A DNA stretch of 64,000 nucleotides, from contig NZ_JAUSYH010000001.1 in NCBI RefSeq assembly GCF_030816715.1, positions 8,680,001 through 8,744,000 of the forward strand, read 5' to 3'. The stretch comes from Streptomyces achromogenes (GTDB lineage: Bacteria > Actinomycetota > Actinomycetes > Streptomycetales > Streptomycetaceae). The notes under the pieces were generated by a model, which was not told the origin of the DNA, did no database searches, and was given only the letters and a program-made list of their open reading frames with translations. Shown one piece after another: positions 8,655-17,382 of the stretch. The position numbers and the translations under genes are program-made. Positions within the stretch are counted from its first letter, which is position 1. Each line of letters starts with the position of its first letter.

Positions 8655-9788
8655 ATGACCCTCACCAATTTGCCGCCCAGCCTCATCCCCACGCTGTCCG
8701 GCGCGTACTACACGGACCCAGGAGTCTTCGCCCAGGAGCAGGAACGGGTCTTCGAGGCCATGTGGTTCTGTGTGACCCGCGCCTCCGAGCTGGCCAAACC
8801 CGGCGCCTTCCGCACCTACCAGGTCGGACGTGAGAGCGTCCTCGTCTCCCGCTCCCGGGACGGGTCGGTCAAAGCCTTCCTCAATATTTGCCGGCACCGT
8901 GGGGCCAAGCTCTGCACCGAGGAGTCCGGCGAGGTCAAGCGGGCCTTCCAGTGCCCCTACCACGCCTGGACGTACGGCCTGGACGGCAAGCTGGTCGCCG
9001 CACCGAACCTGACCTCGATGCCGGATATCGACCGGACCGAGTACGGCCTGGTCGACGTCCATGTGCGGGAATGGCTCGGCTATGTGTGGGTGTGCCTCGC
9101 CGACGAGCCGCCGTCCTTCGAGGCGGACGTGCTGGGTGCGGTCGTCGAGCGGCTCGGCGACCTGGAGTCGATCGAGCGGTACGACATCGACAACCTGTCC
9201 GTCGGGCGTCGGATCACCTATGACGTGAAGGCGAACTGGAAGCTCATCATCGAGAACTTCATGGAGTGCTACCACTGCGCCACGATCCACCCGGAACTGA
9301 CCGAGGTGCTGCCGGAGTTCGCGGACGGGTACGCCGCGCAGTACTACGTGGGGCACGGCGCGGAGTTCGGTGAGGAGGTGCGGGGGTTCACTGTGGACGG
9401 CTCCGAGGGCCTGGACCGCATCCCGGGTGTCGCCGAGGACCAGGACCGCCGTTACTACGCGATCACCGTGCGGCCGCAGGTGTTCATCAACCTCGTCCCC
9501 GACCACGTGATCTTCCACCGCATGTACCCGATGGCGGCCGACCGCACGGTCGTCGAGTGCGACTGGCTGTACCTCCCGCACGTCGTCGAGAGCGGCAAGG
9601 ACGTCAGCCGGTCCGTGGAGCTCTTCGACCGGGTCAACCGGCAGGACTTCGACGCCTGTGAGCGCACCCAGCCCGGCATGAGCTCACGGCTGTACGTCAA
9701 GGGCGGTGTGCTGGTGCCCAGCGAGCACCACATAGGCGAGTTCCACACCTGGCTCCAGAACAAGCTGGACGCAGGACCCGCGCTCTGA
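8655..9788 (+). CDS. gbcA: Rieske oxygenase, probable glycine betaine demethylase (GbcA type)
   Basis: A 377-aa ring-hydroxylating-type oxygenase alpha subunit. The Rieske [2Fe-2S] ligands are CRHRGAKLC and, 17 residues on, CPYHAW. The mononuclear iron site is in NFMECYHCATIHPEL. Its length and the short C-terminal domain fit the GbcA branch, which oxidatively removes a methyl from glycine betaine and releases formaldehyde. Neighbours support this: a formaldehyde-mycothiol dehydrogenase upstream, a reductase downstream and sarcosine oxidase genes nearby. Choline or carnitine oxygenases are related alternatives. A strong hairpin follows the stop codon. Confidence 0.8.
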   Translation: MTLTNLPPSLIPTLSGAYYTDPGVFAQEQERVFEAMWFCVTRASELAKPGAFRTYQVGRESVLVSRSRDGSVKAFLNICRHRGAKLCTEESGEVKRAFQCPYHAWTYGLDGKLVAAPNLTSMPDIDRTEYGLVDVHVREWLGYVWVCLADEPPSFEADVLGAVVERLGDLESIERYDIDNLSVGRRITYDVKANWKLIIENFMECYHCATIHPELTEVLPEFADGYAAQYYVGHGAEFGEEVRGFTVDGSEGLDRIPGVAEDQDRRYYAITVRPQVFINLVPDHVIFHRMYPMAADRTVVECDWLYLPHVVESGKDVSRSVELFDRVNRQDFDACERTQPGMSSRLYVKGGVLVPSEHHIGEFHTWLQNKLDAGPAL

Positions 9789-9814
9789 CCTGCCTCCGCC
9801 CCCCCCGAACCCCC

Positions 9815-9850
9815 GTCCACCTGCCGCTCCGGTCCCTGCGGCAGGTGGAC
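9815..9850 (+). terminator. Hairpin terminator after gbcA
   Basis: A perfect 12-bp stem, GTCCACCTGCCG and CGGCAGGTGGAC, with a 12-nt loop, 26 nt past the gbcA stop codon. It separates mscR-gbcA from the reductase transcript. Confidence 0.75.
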
Positions 9851-9867
9851 GGGCCACCGACGGAATC

Positions 9868-9884
9868 GTTGCGATCAGTGCAAC
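9868..9884. promoter_or_regulatory. IclR-type operator before the reductase gene
   Basis: GTTGC-GATCAGT-GCAAC is a perfect 5-bp inverted repeat with the same 7-bp spacing as the palindrome over iclR. CGATCAGTG from this site is repeated 31 bp downstream at 9903. A TTGACA box (9922-9927, again inside CTCTTGACA) and another GTTGC (9951) follow before the gene starts at 10008. Confidence 0.6.
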
Positions 9885-10007
9885 CTGGAGCGTCATCAGG
9901 AACGATCAGTGGTCCACCCTCTTGACACTCCCGAATTCCACCGAAACCATGTTGCGCATAACGCGTTTCGTTGTGCCATGTGAGACATTTCTTCGTCTGG
10001 AGCCCGC

Positions 10008-11189
10008 ATGAGGAGCATCACCGTCGTCGGAGCGTCACTGGCGGGCCTGAGCACGGTCCGCGCGCTGCGCGCAGAGGGCTACGACGGCGAGATCGTCGTC
10101 GTGGGGGAGGAGCGCCACACTCCCTACGACCGCCCTCCGCTGTCCAAGGACTTCCTCAAGGGCGACATCGACGCCGACGCGCTCGCCCTCGGCGACGCCG
10201 GCGAGTACGACGACCTGGACGTGCACTGGCTGCTCGGCGAACGCGCGGTCCGTCTCGACCCCGTCGCCCGGACCGTCACCCTGACCGGAGGGCAGCAGGT
10301 GCGCACCCACGGCGTGGTCGTCGCCACCGGGGCGAGCCCCCGCACGCTCCCCGGATCCGACGGGCTGGCCGGCGTCCACACCCTGCGCACCCTGGACGAC
10401 GCCGTCGCCCTGCGGGCCGAGCTGCTGGACGGCCTGCCCAGGGTCGTCGTCATCGGCGCCGGCTTCATCGGCGCCGAAGTGGCCTCGACCGCCCACCGGC
10501 TGGGCCTGCACGTCACCCTCGTCGAGGCGGCCGACGTACCGCTGGAGCGCCAACTCGGTCGGGAGATGGGCCTGGTCTGCTCCTCCCTGCACACCGATCA
10601 CGGCGTCCATCTGCTGTGCGGCACCGGCGTGGCCGAACTGCTGGGCGAGGACCGGGTCACCGGCGTCCGGCTGGCGGACGGGCGGGTGCTGCCCGCCGAC
10701 GTGGTCGTGGCCGGCGTGGGCGTCCGGCCCAACACCGACTGGCTCGCCGGCTCCGGAGTCCTGGTGGACGACGGCGTGGTGTGCGACGCCGGCTGCGCGA
10801 CCACCGTCCCGGGCGTCGTCGCCGTCGGTGACGTGGCCCGCTGCCCCCACCCCTTCACCGGCCGCCACGCCCGCATCGAGCACTGGAGCAACGCCACCGA
10901 GCAGGCAAGGACCGCCGCCCGGACCCTGCTGACCGGGGTGTCCGCCCCGGCCCCGCTCACCGCCCCCTACTTCTGGTCCGACCAGTACCGGACGCGCATC
11001 CAGCTCGCCGGTCACGTCGTCCCCGGCGCGGAGCCCGAGGTCGTCGAGGGGGACCTCGACAGCCGTACCTTCACGGCCGTCTACCGGCACGAGGGCAAGC
11101 CCGTGGCTGTGCTCTCCCTCAACCAGCCGAAGTTCTTCAACCGGCTCCGCCGCACGCTCGTCCCCGCCGCCGCGGTCGCCGTCCCCTGA
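10008..11189 (+). CDS. FAD-dependent ferredoxin reductase
   Basis: A 393-aa reductase of the rhodocoxin/putidaredoxin reductase type. Seen are the N-terminal FAD motif GASLAGLSTVRALR, YDRPPLSK, a second Rossmann motif VVVIGAGFIGAEVAS (about residue 146) and VVAVGDVARC before the C-terminal domain. It carries electrons from NAD(P)H to a ferredoxin. Placed after the Rieske oxygenase, it is the likely electron source for GbcA, but no ferredoxin gene lies beside it and the protein has no iron-sulfur domain of its own. A ferredoxin from elsewhere, or direct reduction, would be needed. Confidence 0.88.
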   Translation: MRSITVVGASLAGLSTVRALRAEGYDGEIVVVGEERHTPYDRPPLSKDFLKGDIDADALALGDAGEYDDLDVHWLLGERAVRLDPVARTVTLTGGQQVRTHGVVVATGASPRTLPGSDGLAGVHTLRTLDDAVALRAELLDGLPRVVVIGAGFIGAEVASTAHRLGLHVTLVEAADVPLERQLGREMGLVCSSLHTDHGVHLLCGTGVAELLGEDRVTGVRLADGRVLPADVVVAGVGVRPNTDWLAGSGVLVDDGVVCDAGCATTVPGVVAVGDVARCPHPFTGRHARIEHWSNATEQARTAARTLLTGVSAPAPLTAPYFWSDQYRTRIQLAGHVVPGAEPEVVEGDLDSRTFTAVYRHEGKPVAVLSLNQPKFFNRLRRTLVPAAAVAVP

Positions 11190-11239
11190 GCGTCCCGCTC
11201 TCTCCCTCCTCCCTCCGGAACCCTCACAGGAGACCGCTG

Positions 11240-12499
11240 ATGACCCTGCTCAACCAGTCCCTGCACGACCTCGACCCCGAGGTCGCCGCCGCCGTCGACG
11301 CAGAGCTGAACCGCCAGCAGTCCACCCTGGAGATGATCGCCTCGGAGAACTTCGCTCCGGTGGCGGTCATGGAGGCCCAGGGCACGGTCCTGACCAACAA
11401 GTACGCCGAGGGCTACCCCGGCCGCCGCTACTACGGCGGCTGCGAGCACGTCGACGTCACCGAGCAGATCGCCATCGACCGCCTCAAGGACCTCTTCGGC
11501 GCCGAGTACGCCAACGTCCAGCCGCATTCCGGCGCCTCGGCGAACCAGGCCGCGCTGTTCGCCCTCGCCCAGCCCGGCGACACCATCCTCGGTCTCGATC
11601 TTGCCCACGGCGGCCACCTCACCCACGGCATGCGCATCAACTTCTCCGGCAAGCAGTTCAACGTCGTTCCCTACCACGTCGACGACGCCGGCCTGGTCGA
11701 CATGGACGAGGTCGAGCAGCTCGCCAAGGAGCATCGCCCGAAGGTGATCATCGCGGGCTGGTCCGCCTACCCCCGGCAGCTGGACTTCGCCGCCTTCCGC
11801 CGGATCGCCGACGAGACCGGCGCGTTCCTGTGGGTCGACATGGCCCACTTCGCCGGGCTGGTCGCGGCCGGTCTTCACCCGAACCCGGTCGAGTACGCGG
11901 ACGTGGTCACCTCCACCACCCACAAGACCCTCGGGGGTCCCCGCGGCGGCATCATCCTCGCCCGGAGCACGGAGTTCGCGAAGAAGCTCAACTCGTCGGT
12001 GTTCCCGGGCTTCCAGGGCGGTCCGCTGGAGCATGTCATCGCGGCGAAGGCGGTCTCCTTCAAGGTCGCCGCGAGCGAGGAGTTCAAGGAGCGCCAGAGC
12101 CGTACCGTGGAGGGCGCCAAGATCCTCGCCGAGCGGCTGACGGCCCCCGATGCCCGGGAGGCCGGCGTCGACGTGCTGTCCGGCGGCACGGACGTGCACC
12201 TGATCCTGGTCGACCTGCGCAACTCCGCACTGGACGGACAACAGGCCGAGGACCGCCTCCACGAGGTCGGCATCACCGTCAACCGCAACGCCGTCCCGAA
12301 CGACCCGCGCCCCCCGATGGTCACCTCCGGCCTGCGCATCGGCACGCCGGCCCTGGCCACCCGAGGCTTCACCGCCGAGGACTTCACCGAGGTCGCCGAC
12401 GTCATCGCCGAGGCGCTGAAGCCGTCGTACGACACCGAAGCCCTCAAGGCCAGGGTCAAGGCCCTCGCCGACAAGCACCCGCTCTACCCCGGCCTGTAA
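11240..12499 (+). CDS. glyA: Serine hydroxymethyltransferase
   Basis: A 419-aa PLP enzyme that converts glycine plus methylene-tetrahydrofolate to serine. Seen are NKYAEGYPGRRYYGG near residue 55, HSGASANQA and the PLP-lysine motif STTHKTLGGPRGG (about residue 225). An AGGAG ribosome site precedes the ATG. In this cluster it can use both products of sarcosine oxidase, glycine and methylene-THF, to make serine for SdaA just downstream. A second copy may exist elsewhere for housekeeping; that cannot be seen here. Confidence 0.96.
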   Translation: MTLLNQSLHDLDPEVAAAVDAELNRQQSTLEMIASENFAPVAVMEAQGTVLTNKYAEGYPGRRYYGGCEHVDVTEQIAIDRLKDLFGAEYANVQPHSGASANQAALFALAQPGDTILGLDLAHGGHLTHGMRINFSGKQFNVVPYHVDDAGLVDMDEVEQLAKEHRPKVIIAGWSAYPRQLDFAAFRRIADETGAFLWVDMAHFAGLVAAGLHPNPVEYADVVTSTTHKTLGGPRGGIILARSTEFAKKLNSSVFPGFQGGPLEHVIAAKAVSFKVAASEEFKERQSRTVEGAKILAERLTAPDAREAGVDVLSGGTDVHLILVDLRNSALDGQQAEDRLHEVGITVNRNAVPNDPRPPMVTSGLRIGTPALATRGFTAEDFTEVADVIAEALKPSYDTEALKARVKALADKHPLYPGL

Positions 12500-12567
12500 C
12501 CGACAACCCCCGCAGGGGGCGTGCCGTCACCGACCGGCACACCCCCTCCGACTCCACGGAGCGTGGC

Positions 12568-13950
12568 GTGGCAATCAGCGTCTTCGACCTGTTCTCCATA
12601 GGCATCGGCCCGTCCAGCTCGCACACCGTGGGCCCGATGCGCGCCGCCGGGATGTTCGTCAGGCGGCTGAAGCAGGACGGGGTGCTGGCCCAGACCGCCG
12701 CCGTGCGGGCGGAGTTGTTCGGTTCCCTCGGCGCCACCGGCCACGGCCACGGCACCCCCAAGGCGGTGCTGCTCGGGCTGGAGGGCAACGAGCCGCACAC
12801 GGTCGACGTCGCCCGGGCCGACCTGGACGTCGAGCGGATCCGCGCCACCGGGCGCATCCGGCTGCTCGGCGTGGAGATCGGCCGCGCCCACGAGGTGGCC
12901 TTCGACGCCTCGACCCAACTGGTCCTGCACCGCAGGCGGTCACTGCCCTACCACGCAAACGGCATGATCCTCTTCGCGTACGACGCCGATGGCGTCCCCC
13001 TGCTGGAGAAGACGTACTACTCCGTCGGCGGCGGCTTCGTGGTCGACGAGGAGGCCGCCGGCGCGGACCGCATCAAGCTCGACGACACCGTCCTGCCCCA
13101 TCCGTTCAGCACGGGCGACGAACTGCTGCGGCTCGCCCGGGAGACCGGGCTGTCGATCTCCGCGCTGATGCTGGAGAACGAGAGGGCCTGGCGCACTGAG
13201 GCGGAGATCCGCGCGGGCCTGCTGGAGATCTGGCGCGTCATGGAGGCCTGCATTTCCCGGGGCCTGGGCCGCGAGGGCATCCTTCCCGGCGGTCTGAAGG
13301 TCCGTCGCCGGGCCGCGGCGGCAGCCCGCGCCCTGCGCAGCGAGGGCGACCCGCAGGCCCGCTCCATGGAGTGGATCACGCTGTACGCGATGGCGGTCAA
13401 CGAGGAGAACGCCGCCGGCGGCCGGGTCGTCACGGCCCCGACGAACGGCGCGGCCGGCATCATCCCCGCCGTCCTGCGTTACTTCCTCGATTTCGTACCG
13501 GGAGCCGACGACGACGGCATCGTCCGCTTTCTGCTCGCCGCCGGCGCCATCGGTCTCCTCTTCAAGGAGAACGCCTCCATCTCCGGCGCCGAGGTCGGCT
13601 GCCAGGGCGAGGTCGGATCCGCCTGCTCCATGGCCGCGGGCGGCCTCGCCGAGGTCATGGGCGGCAGCCCCGAACAGGTCGAGAACGCCGCGGAGATCGG
13701 CATGGAACACAACCTGGGCCTCACCTGCGACCCCGTCGGCGGCCTCGTCCAGATCCCCTGCATCGAGCGCAACGGCATGGCCGCGGTGAAGGCCGTCACC
13801 GCCGCGCGTATGGCTCTGCGCGGCGACGGCCGTCACCACGTCTCCCTCGACAAGGTCATCAAGACCATGAAGGAGACCGGCGCCGACATGAAGGTCAAGT
13901 ACAAGGAGACCGCCCGCGGCGGCCTCGCCGTCAACGTCATCGAGTGCTGA
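12568..13950 (+). CDS. sdaA: L-serine dehydratase
   Basis: A 460-aa single-chain [4Fe-4S] enzyme deaminating serine to pyruvate. The N-terminal beta domain starts ISVFDLFSIGIGPSSSHTVG. The C-terminal alpha domain carries the cluster cysteines in GCQGEVGSACSMAAGG and CDPVGGLVQIPC. It starts at GTG behind GGAG; no other start fits the frame. The 68-nt gap from glyA holds two small hairpins (CCCCC-GCA-GGGGG, and GTGCCG with CGGCAC), possibly attenuating. It completes the route from betaine to pyruvate. Confidence 0.95.
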   Translation: MAISVFDLFSIGIGPSSSHTVGPMRAAGMFVRRLKQDGVLAQTAAVRAELFGSLGATGHGHGTPKAVLLGLEGNEPHTVDVARADLDVERIRATGRIRLLGVEIGRAHEVAFDASTQLVLHRRRSLPYHANGMILFAYDADGVPLLEKTYYSVGGGFVVDEEAAGADRIKLDDTVLPHPFSTGDELLRLARETGLSISALMLENERAWRTEAEIRAGLLEIWRVMEACISRGLGREGILPGGLKVRRRAAAAARALRSEGDPQARSMEWITLYAMAVNEENAAGGRVVTAPTNGAAGIIPAVLRYFLDFVPGADDDGIVRFLLAAGAIGLLFKENASISGAEVGCQGEVGSACSMAAGGLAEVMGGSPEQVENAAEIGMEHNLGLTCDPVGGLVQIPCIERNGMAAVKAVTAARMALRGDGRHHVSLDKVIKTMKETGADMKVKYKETARGGLAVNVIEC

Positions 13951-14004
13951 GCACCGCAGAGCAGCGGCTGCGATCCCGACGACGACAGAACTGGGAGTGA
14001 GGCC

Positions 14005-14838
14005 ATGGGCCGGGTCACCGAACGACGGCGCGTGCTGCGGATCAGGGACGGAGCGCCGAGCACCCGCCCCGACACGCTGGTCGCCGAGGAGCCCATGGAG
14101 ATCCGCCTCGACGGCAGGCCCCTGGCCGTCACCATGCGCACCCCCGGCGACGACTTCGCCCTCGCCGCGGGATTCCTGGTGAGCGAGGGCGTGGTGAGCC
14201 GGGCCTCGGACGTGACGAACATCGTGTACTGCGCGGGAGCCACCCAGGACGGCGGCAACACCTACAACGTCGTCGACGTCCGTCTCGCCCCCGGCGTGCC
14301 GCTGCCCGACATCACGCTGGAACGCAACGTGTACACCACGTCGTCGTGCGGCCTGTGCGGGAAGGCGAGCCTCGACGCCGTGCGGACCACGGCACGATGG
14401 CCCATCGCGGACACGCCCCCGGTCCGGGTCACCCCCGGCCTGCTGGCCCGCCTGCCCGACCGACTGCGGGCCGCGCAACAGGTGTTCGACCGCACCGGCG
14501 GACTGCACGCGGCCGGGCTGTTCTCGCCCGAGGGCGACCTGCTGGACCTGCGCGAGGACATCGGCCGGCACAACGCCGTCGACAAGGTGGTCGGCCGCGC
14601 GCTCCGGTCCGGTGAACTCCCGCTGTCCCGAACCGTTCTGCTGGTCTCCGGACGCGCGTCCTTCGAACTCGCCCAGAAGGCCGTCATGGCGGGCATCCCC
14701 GTGCTCGCCGCCGTCTCCGCGCCGTCCTCCCTCGCGGTGGACCTGGCCAAGGAGACCGGACTCACCCTCGTCGGCTTCCTGCGCGGCGGAACCATGAATG
14801 TCTACGCGGGCGATCACCGCCTCGACGTACGGGCCTGA
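14005..14838 (+). CDS. fdhD: Formate dehydrogenase accessory sulfurtransferase FdhD
   Basis: A 277-aa protein that passes sulfur from IscS to the molybdenum cofactor of formate dehydrogenase. The sulfur-carrying motif is CGLCGK at about residue 116. Also present are DDFALAAGFLVSEGV near residue 50 and EDIGRHNAVDKVVG near residue 190, all typical. The ribosome site GGGAG is well placed. It fits the cluster functionally, because formaldehyde oxidation by MscR ends in formate, which formate dehydrogenase would remove. Confidence 0.95.
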   Translation: MGRVTERRRVLRIRDGAPSTRPDTLVAEEPMEIRLDGRPLAVTMRTPGDDFALAAGFLVSEGVVSRASDVTNIVYCAGATQDGGNTYNVVDVRLAPGVPLPDITLERNVYTTSSCGLCGKASLDAVRTTARWPIADTPPVRVTPGLLARLPDRLRAAQQVFDRTGGLHAAGLFSPEGDLLDLREDIGRHNAVDKVVGRALRSGELPLSRTVLLVSGRASFELAQKAVMAGIPVLAAVSAPSSLAVDLAKETGLTLVGFLRGGTMNVYAGDHRLDVRA

Positions 14839-14894
14839 CCCCGGAGTTGTCGGCGGCGCTGATCCCCCCGGTGGCCACCCGCGGTCCGGTCAGC

Positions 14895-15056
14895 GCCCGC
14901 CGGATCACCAGCGGCGCGGCCTTCGCCAACGCGACCGTCGCATCCGACCCGCGCCTGGCCTTCGGCGGCACCGAGCGCAGCGGCCAAGGCCGCGAACTGG
15001 CTGCCACCGGCCTCCGCGAGTTCACCCACACACGCACGGACTGGGTCACCGGCTGA
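14895..15056 (+). pseudogene. Aldehyde dehydrogenase C-terminal remnant
   Basis: About 54 codons ending at 15056 read like the last part of a succinate-semialdehyde-type aldehyde dehydrogenase: ARRITSGAAFANATVASDPR, then FGGTERSGQGREL and GLREFTHTRTDWV. The catalytic and NAD-binding parts are absent and fdhD abuts it, so this is a deletion remnant. Confidence 0.75.
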
Positions 15057-15076
15057 GCCCTTGCCGGCCCGCTCCC

Positions 15077-15112
15077 AGGACCTGACTGCCACCACACGGG
15101 CAGACAGGTCCT
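15077..15112. terminator. Terminator hairpin between the aldehyde dehydrogenase remnant and the lamin-tail gene
   Basis: AGGACCTG and CAGGTCCT pair, continued by CTGCC with GGCAG after an A-A mismatch. It lies between converging transcription units. Confidence 0.6.
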
Positions 15113-15151
15113 CGTGCTGCCCCGCGGGGCAAGGATCGGCTCAGCGGGAAG

Positions 15152-15646
15152 TCAGCCGTGGTAGTTGATGTATCCGTTGCCGTCGGCGTCGTTGGCGCGC
15201 TTGGTGTAGGAGTGGACGTCTGCCTTGGCGCCGGAGGGCTTGAGCAGGTAGATGGTGTCCTTGTCGTTGTTCCAGATGAAGTTGCAGTTCTGGCGGTATA
15301 CGACGTTGCCCGCGTCGGAGTTGGTGCCCCGGCCGCCGCGCAGTTTCACGTAGTCGCCCGGCTCGAGCTTGTGGCTGGCGGCGAAGGTGAACTTGTTGCC
15401 CGTGGCGTCCTTGACGACGTAGCCCTTGAGGTCGACGGTCGCGGTGCGGGAGTAGTTCTTGATCGTCAGGTACTCGTTCTTGGTGTTGCCGCCGGTACAC
15501 CGGTTGGAGTCGCTGCCGGGGGCGTCGTACTGGACACCCTTGATCTTCAGCGCGGACGTGTACTCGGTGGCCTGGGCCGGTCCGGCGGTGATCACAGCGA
15601 TCGTGCCCGCGGCGACAACTGCGGCCAGGGCGAGGCGTATAGGCAT
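15152..15646 (-). CDS. Secreted lamin-tail (LTD) domain protein
   Basis: A 164-aa protein with a Sec signal peptide (MPIRLALAAVVAAGTIAVI, cleavage near AQA-TE, residues 1-27). A lamin-tail domain follows, with the pattern NEYLTIKNYS, VDLKGYVVKD, FTFAASHKLEPGDYVKL and NNDKDTIYLL. LTD domains of this kind are exported and often sit near surface or nuclease proteins; the exact role is unknown. The start was chosen at MPIRLAL because it opens the signal peptide. It is monocistronic. Confidence 0.85.
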   Translation of the reverse strand: MPIRLALAAVVAAGTIAVITAGPAQATEYTSALKIKGVQYDAPGSDSNRCTGGNTKNEYLTIKNYSRTATVDLKGYVVKDATGNKFTFAASHKLEPGDYVKLRGGRGTNSDAGNVVYRQNCNFIWNNDKDTIYLLKPSGAKADVHSYTKRANDADGNGYINYHG

Positions 15647-15798
15647 GAGGATTCCCCCCTCAGTGGTGCGAATGGAGCGCCTGGAGCCTACCGGAAGTGA
15701 TCGGTAGGTGTTCCTTTCGTGTGTAAACCGTGAAGGTGGCGCTCGGCGAAATCCCTTGGAGATGCCGCGGTCGGTCATGCCAAGCTGTCACCCACCGA

Positions 15799-15875
15799 AG
15801 GGGTGTAGCTCAGATGGCCAGAGCGCCGGCCTCCAAAGCCGGATGCCGCAGGTTCGACTCCTGCCGCCCCTGCCA
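15799..15875 (+). tRNA. trpT: tRNA-Trp (CCA)
   Basis: A full cloverleaf: acceptor AGGGGTG with CGCCCCT, a D-arm, anticodon stem CCGGC/GCCGG with loop CTCCAAA (anticodon CCA at 15833-15835), T-arm GCAGG TTCGACT CCTGC, discriminator G and an encoded CCA. I looked for a copy of its 3' end elsewhere in the window as a sign of integration and saw none. Confidence 0.95.
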
Positions 15876-16045
15876 CCGATCAGGCCCTGAAGCAGCCTCG
15901 GCGAGGTCGCCGTCAGGGACCACGGCACTGCTCGGCCGTGTGCACCTCTCCGGATTGCCGGGGGGTGACGGAGTGGCCCCGGCTTCGGAACGGCGGGCTC
16001 GCGAGAACGAGATAGTTTCGTTTTGTATCACTGTAGGCTCACGGC

Positions 16046-16498
16046 ATGCCCCCGATCGACCTCGCCCGGCTCGCTGAACGACTGCATCACAACCTCGGCC
16101 GCCCCGAGCGCGAGCTGCTGGCTCCGGGAAGTTCCTGGAACCTGTCCCAGACGCTGCAGCACTGTGCCCAGACCGTCCGCTACTCCGTGACCGGTTACCC
16201 CGCGCTCAAGCCCGCCCTGTTCCGGGCGACGGCGGGCGCCCTGGCCAAACGGGTCTTCCTGCTCCGCGGCACCATGAAGCACTCGCTCGCTGCCGAGATC
16301 GACGGAGCGCCCTCCCTGGATCCGGCACTCCCGGTGACCGAGGCCGCGACCGGCCTCACGGATGCGGTGACCCTGTTCACCGGTCACACCGCGGAGCACG
16401 CCCCCCACCCCGCCTATGGACGCTGCACGCACGACGAGTTCGCGCGGCTGCACTCGATGCACCTCGCCGAGCACCTCCCCGGCCTGGTGGACGTCTGA
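16046..16498 (+). CDS. DUF1569 (DinB-like fold) protein
   Basis: A 150-aa protein with SSWNLSQTLQHCAQTVRYSV near the N-terminus and HPAYGRCTHDEFARLHSMHL near the C-terminus. This His spacing is that of DUF1569 proteins, which share the DinB four-helix metal-binding fold. The reaction is unknown. A TAGGCT -10 box at 16034-16039 places the likely transcription start on or next to the ATG, so the mRNA may be leaderless; there is no clear ribosome site. Confidence 0.75.
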   Translation: MPPIDLARLAERLHHNLGRPERELLAPGSSWNLSQTLQHCAQTVRYSVTGYPALKPALFRATAGALAKRVFLLRGTMKHSLAAEIDGAPSLDPALPVTEAATGLTDAVTLFTGHTAEHAPHPAYGRCTHDEFARLHSMHLAEHLPGLVDV

Positions 16499-16499
16499 C

Positions 16500-16797
16500 G
16501 GCACGTCAAGCCGGGGTGCCGTGACACCTCGAGGGACCGTGCGCTTCGCAGGCCGCACCCTGGTCACGCGGGGCTCTGCCGCAGGCCGGTGACGCCGCCG
16601 GGGACGCCGGTGACGGTGAAGCCGCGCACGTCGATCCGGCCGACCTCGGCGCGGAGCGGGCCGGTGGACCAAGGCCAGCCGACGCTGTGCGGCCGTCGAC
16701 GTCCAGGCAGTAGCTCGTGCACCCGCCGGAGTTGTAGACGGTGCCGGCCGGAGCGGCCCGCAGTCGGGCGTTGTGCGCGCTCGAGGCGCCCGGCCGA
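16500..16797 (-). pseudogene. Degenerate coding-like stretch
   Basis: About 300 nt with coding-like reverse-strand segments in more than one frame (for example AGTVYNSGGCTSYCLDVDGR and RIDVRGFTVTGVPGGVTGLR) but no single open frame with a start. It looks like a frameshifted fragment of a secreted or repeat-type protein. I cannot assign a family. Confidence 0.3.
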
Positions 16798-16992
16798 CTA
16801 CTGGTAGCAGCCACCTACGCACCACACGGTGACGGCGCCGCTCTCGCCGACCGAAGGGGTGCTGTGGGTGACGGCACCGGGAGCCTTGCTGGTCTCCCAG
16901 GGCATGGGTGTGGCTATGGCCTGGGATCCGACGGCAGTGAAGGCCGCTGCAGCCACGAACAGAGTGACCATCGCCCGCTTGCACAGATGCAT
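16798..16992 (-). CDS. Small secreted peptide ending in CVGGCYQ
   Basis: A 64-aa protein. Residues 1-28 form a signal peptide (positive MHLCKRAM, then an Ala/Val-rich core ending SQAIA-TP). The short mature part contains two cysteines in the tail WCVGGCYQ, able to form one disulfide. I do not recognise a family. It could be a genuine secreted peptide or the surviving start of a longer gene, because the stop lies where the degenerate stretch begins. Confidence 0.45.
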   Translation of the reverse strand: MHLCKRAMVTLFVAAAAFTAVGSQAIATPMPWETSKAPGAVTHSTPSVGESGAVTVWCVGGCYQ

Positions 16993-17382
16993 CCGAACTC
17001 CTAGACCAAACAGTGAGGTTCGGCTGTCGGCGTCTCTCGGAAGGGCTTGGAAGCCGACTGCCGGTCTCACCGCGCGCACCGCCACAAGCCAAGGACCCCG
17101 GATCGTGCTTCGGCGCGATACCCAGGTGCGAAGCGCCAGGAGCGCCGACGGATGATGGAACGGCCGATGCGGTGCCGACACTCTTCTCGGCACCGCATCG
17201 GCGCAGGGCGCACGCCTCCCCGGCCGGAAGGCCGGGATCCGCGCAACGGGGCGACCCGTCACCCGGTCGACCGCGGGACCTGCGTGATGTTACTTATCGG
17301 GAACTCCACGCATTCGCTCCGCCCCTGAGGCAGCCCCGAGCGCTGCCCACGATGCTCCGGTCGCCCGCTTCGTCAGGGGTGC
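16993..17382. other. Intergenic, nothing recognised
   Basis: 390 nt upstream of one reverse-strand gene and downstream of another. No open frame shows convincing codon bias, and no strong hairpin or palindrome was seen. Confidence 0.5.

Noticed and set aside
11190..11239. Glycine riboswitch before glyA
   Set aside because: The gap is only 50 nt and shows no glycine-aptamer-like pairing; it is just a short leader with a ribosome site.
15799..15875. tRNA-Trp as an integration site of a genomic island
   Set aside because: No repeated copy of the tRNA 3' end and no intact integrase was seen in the window.
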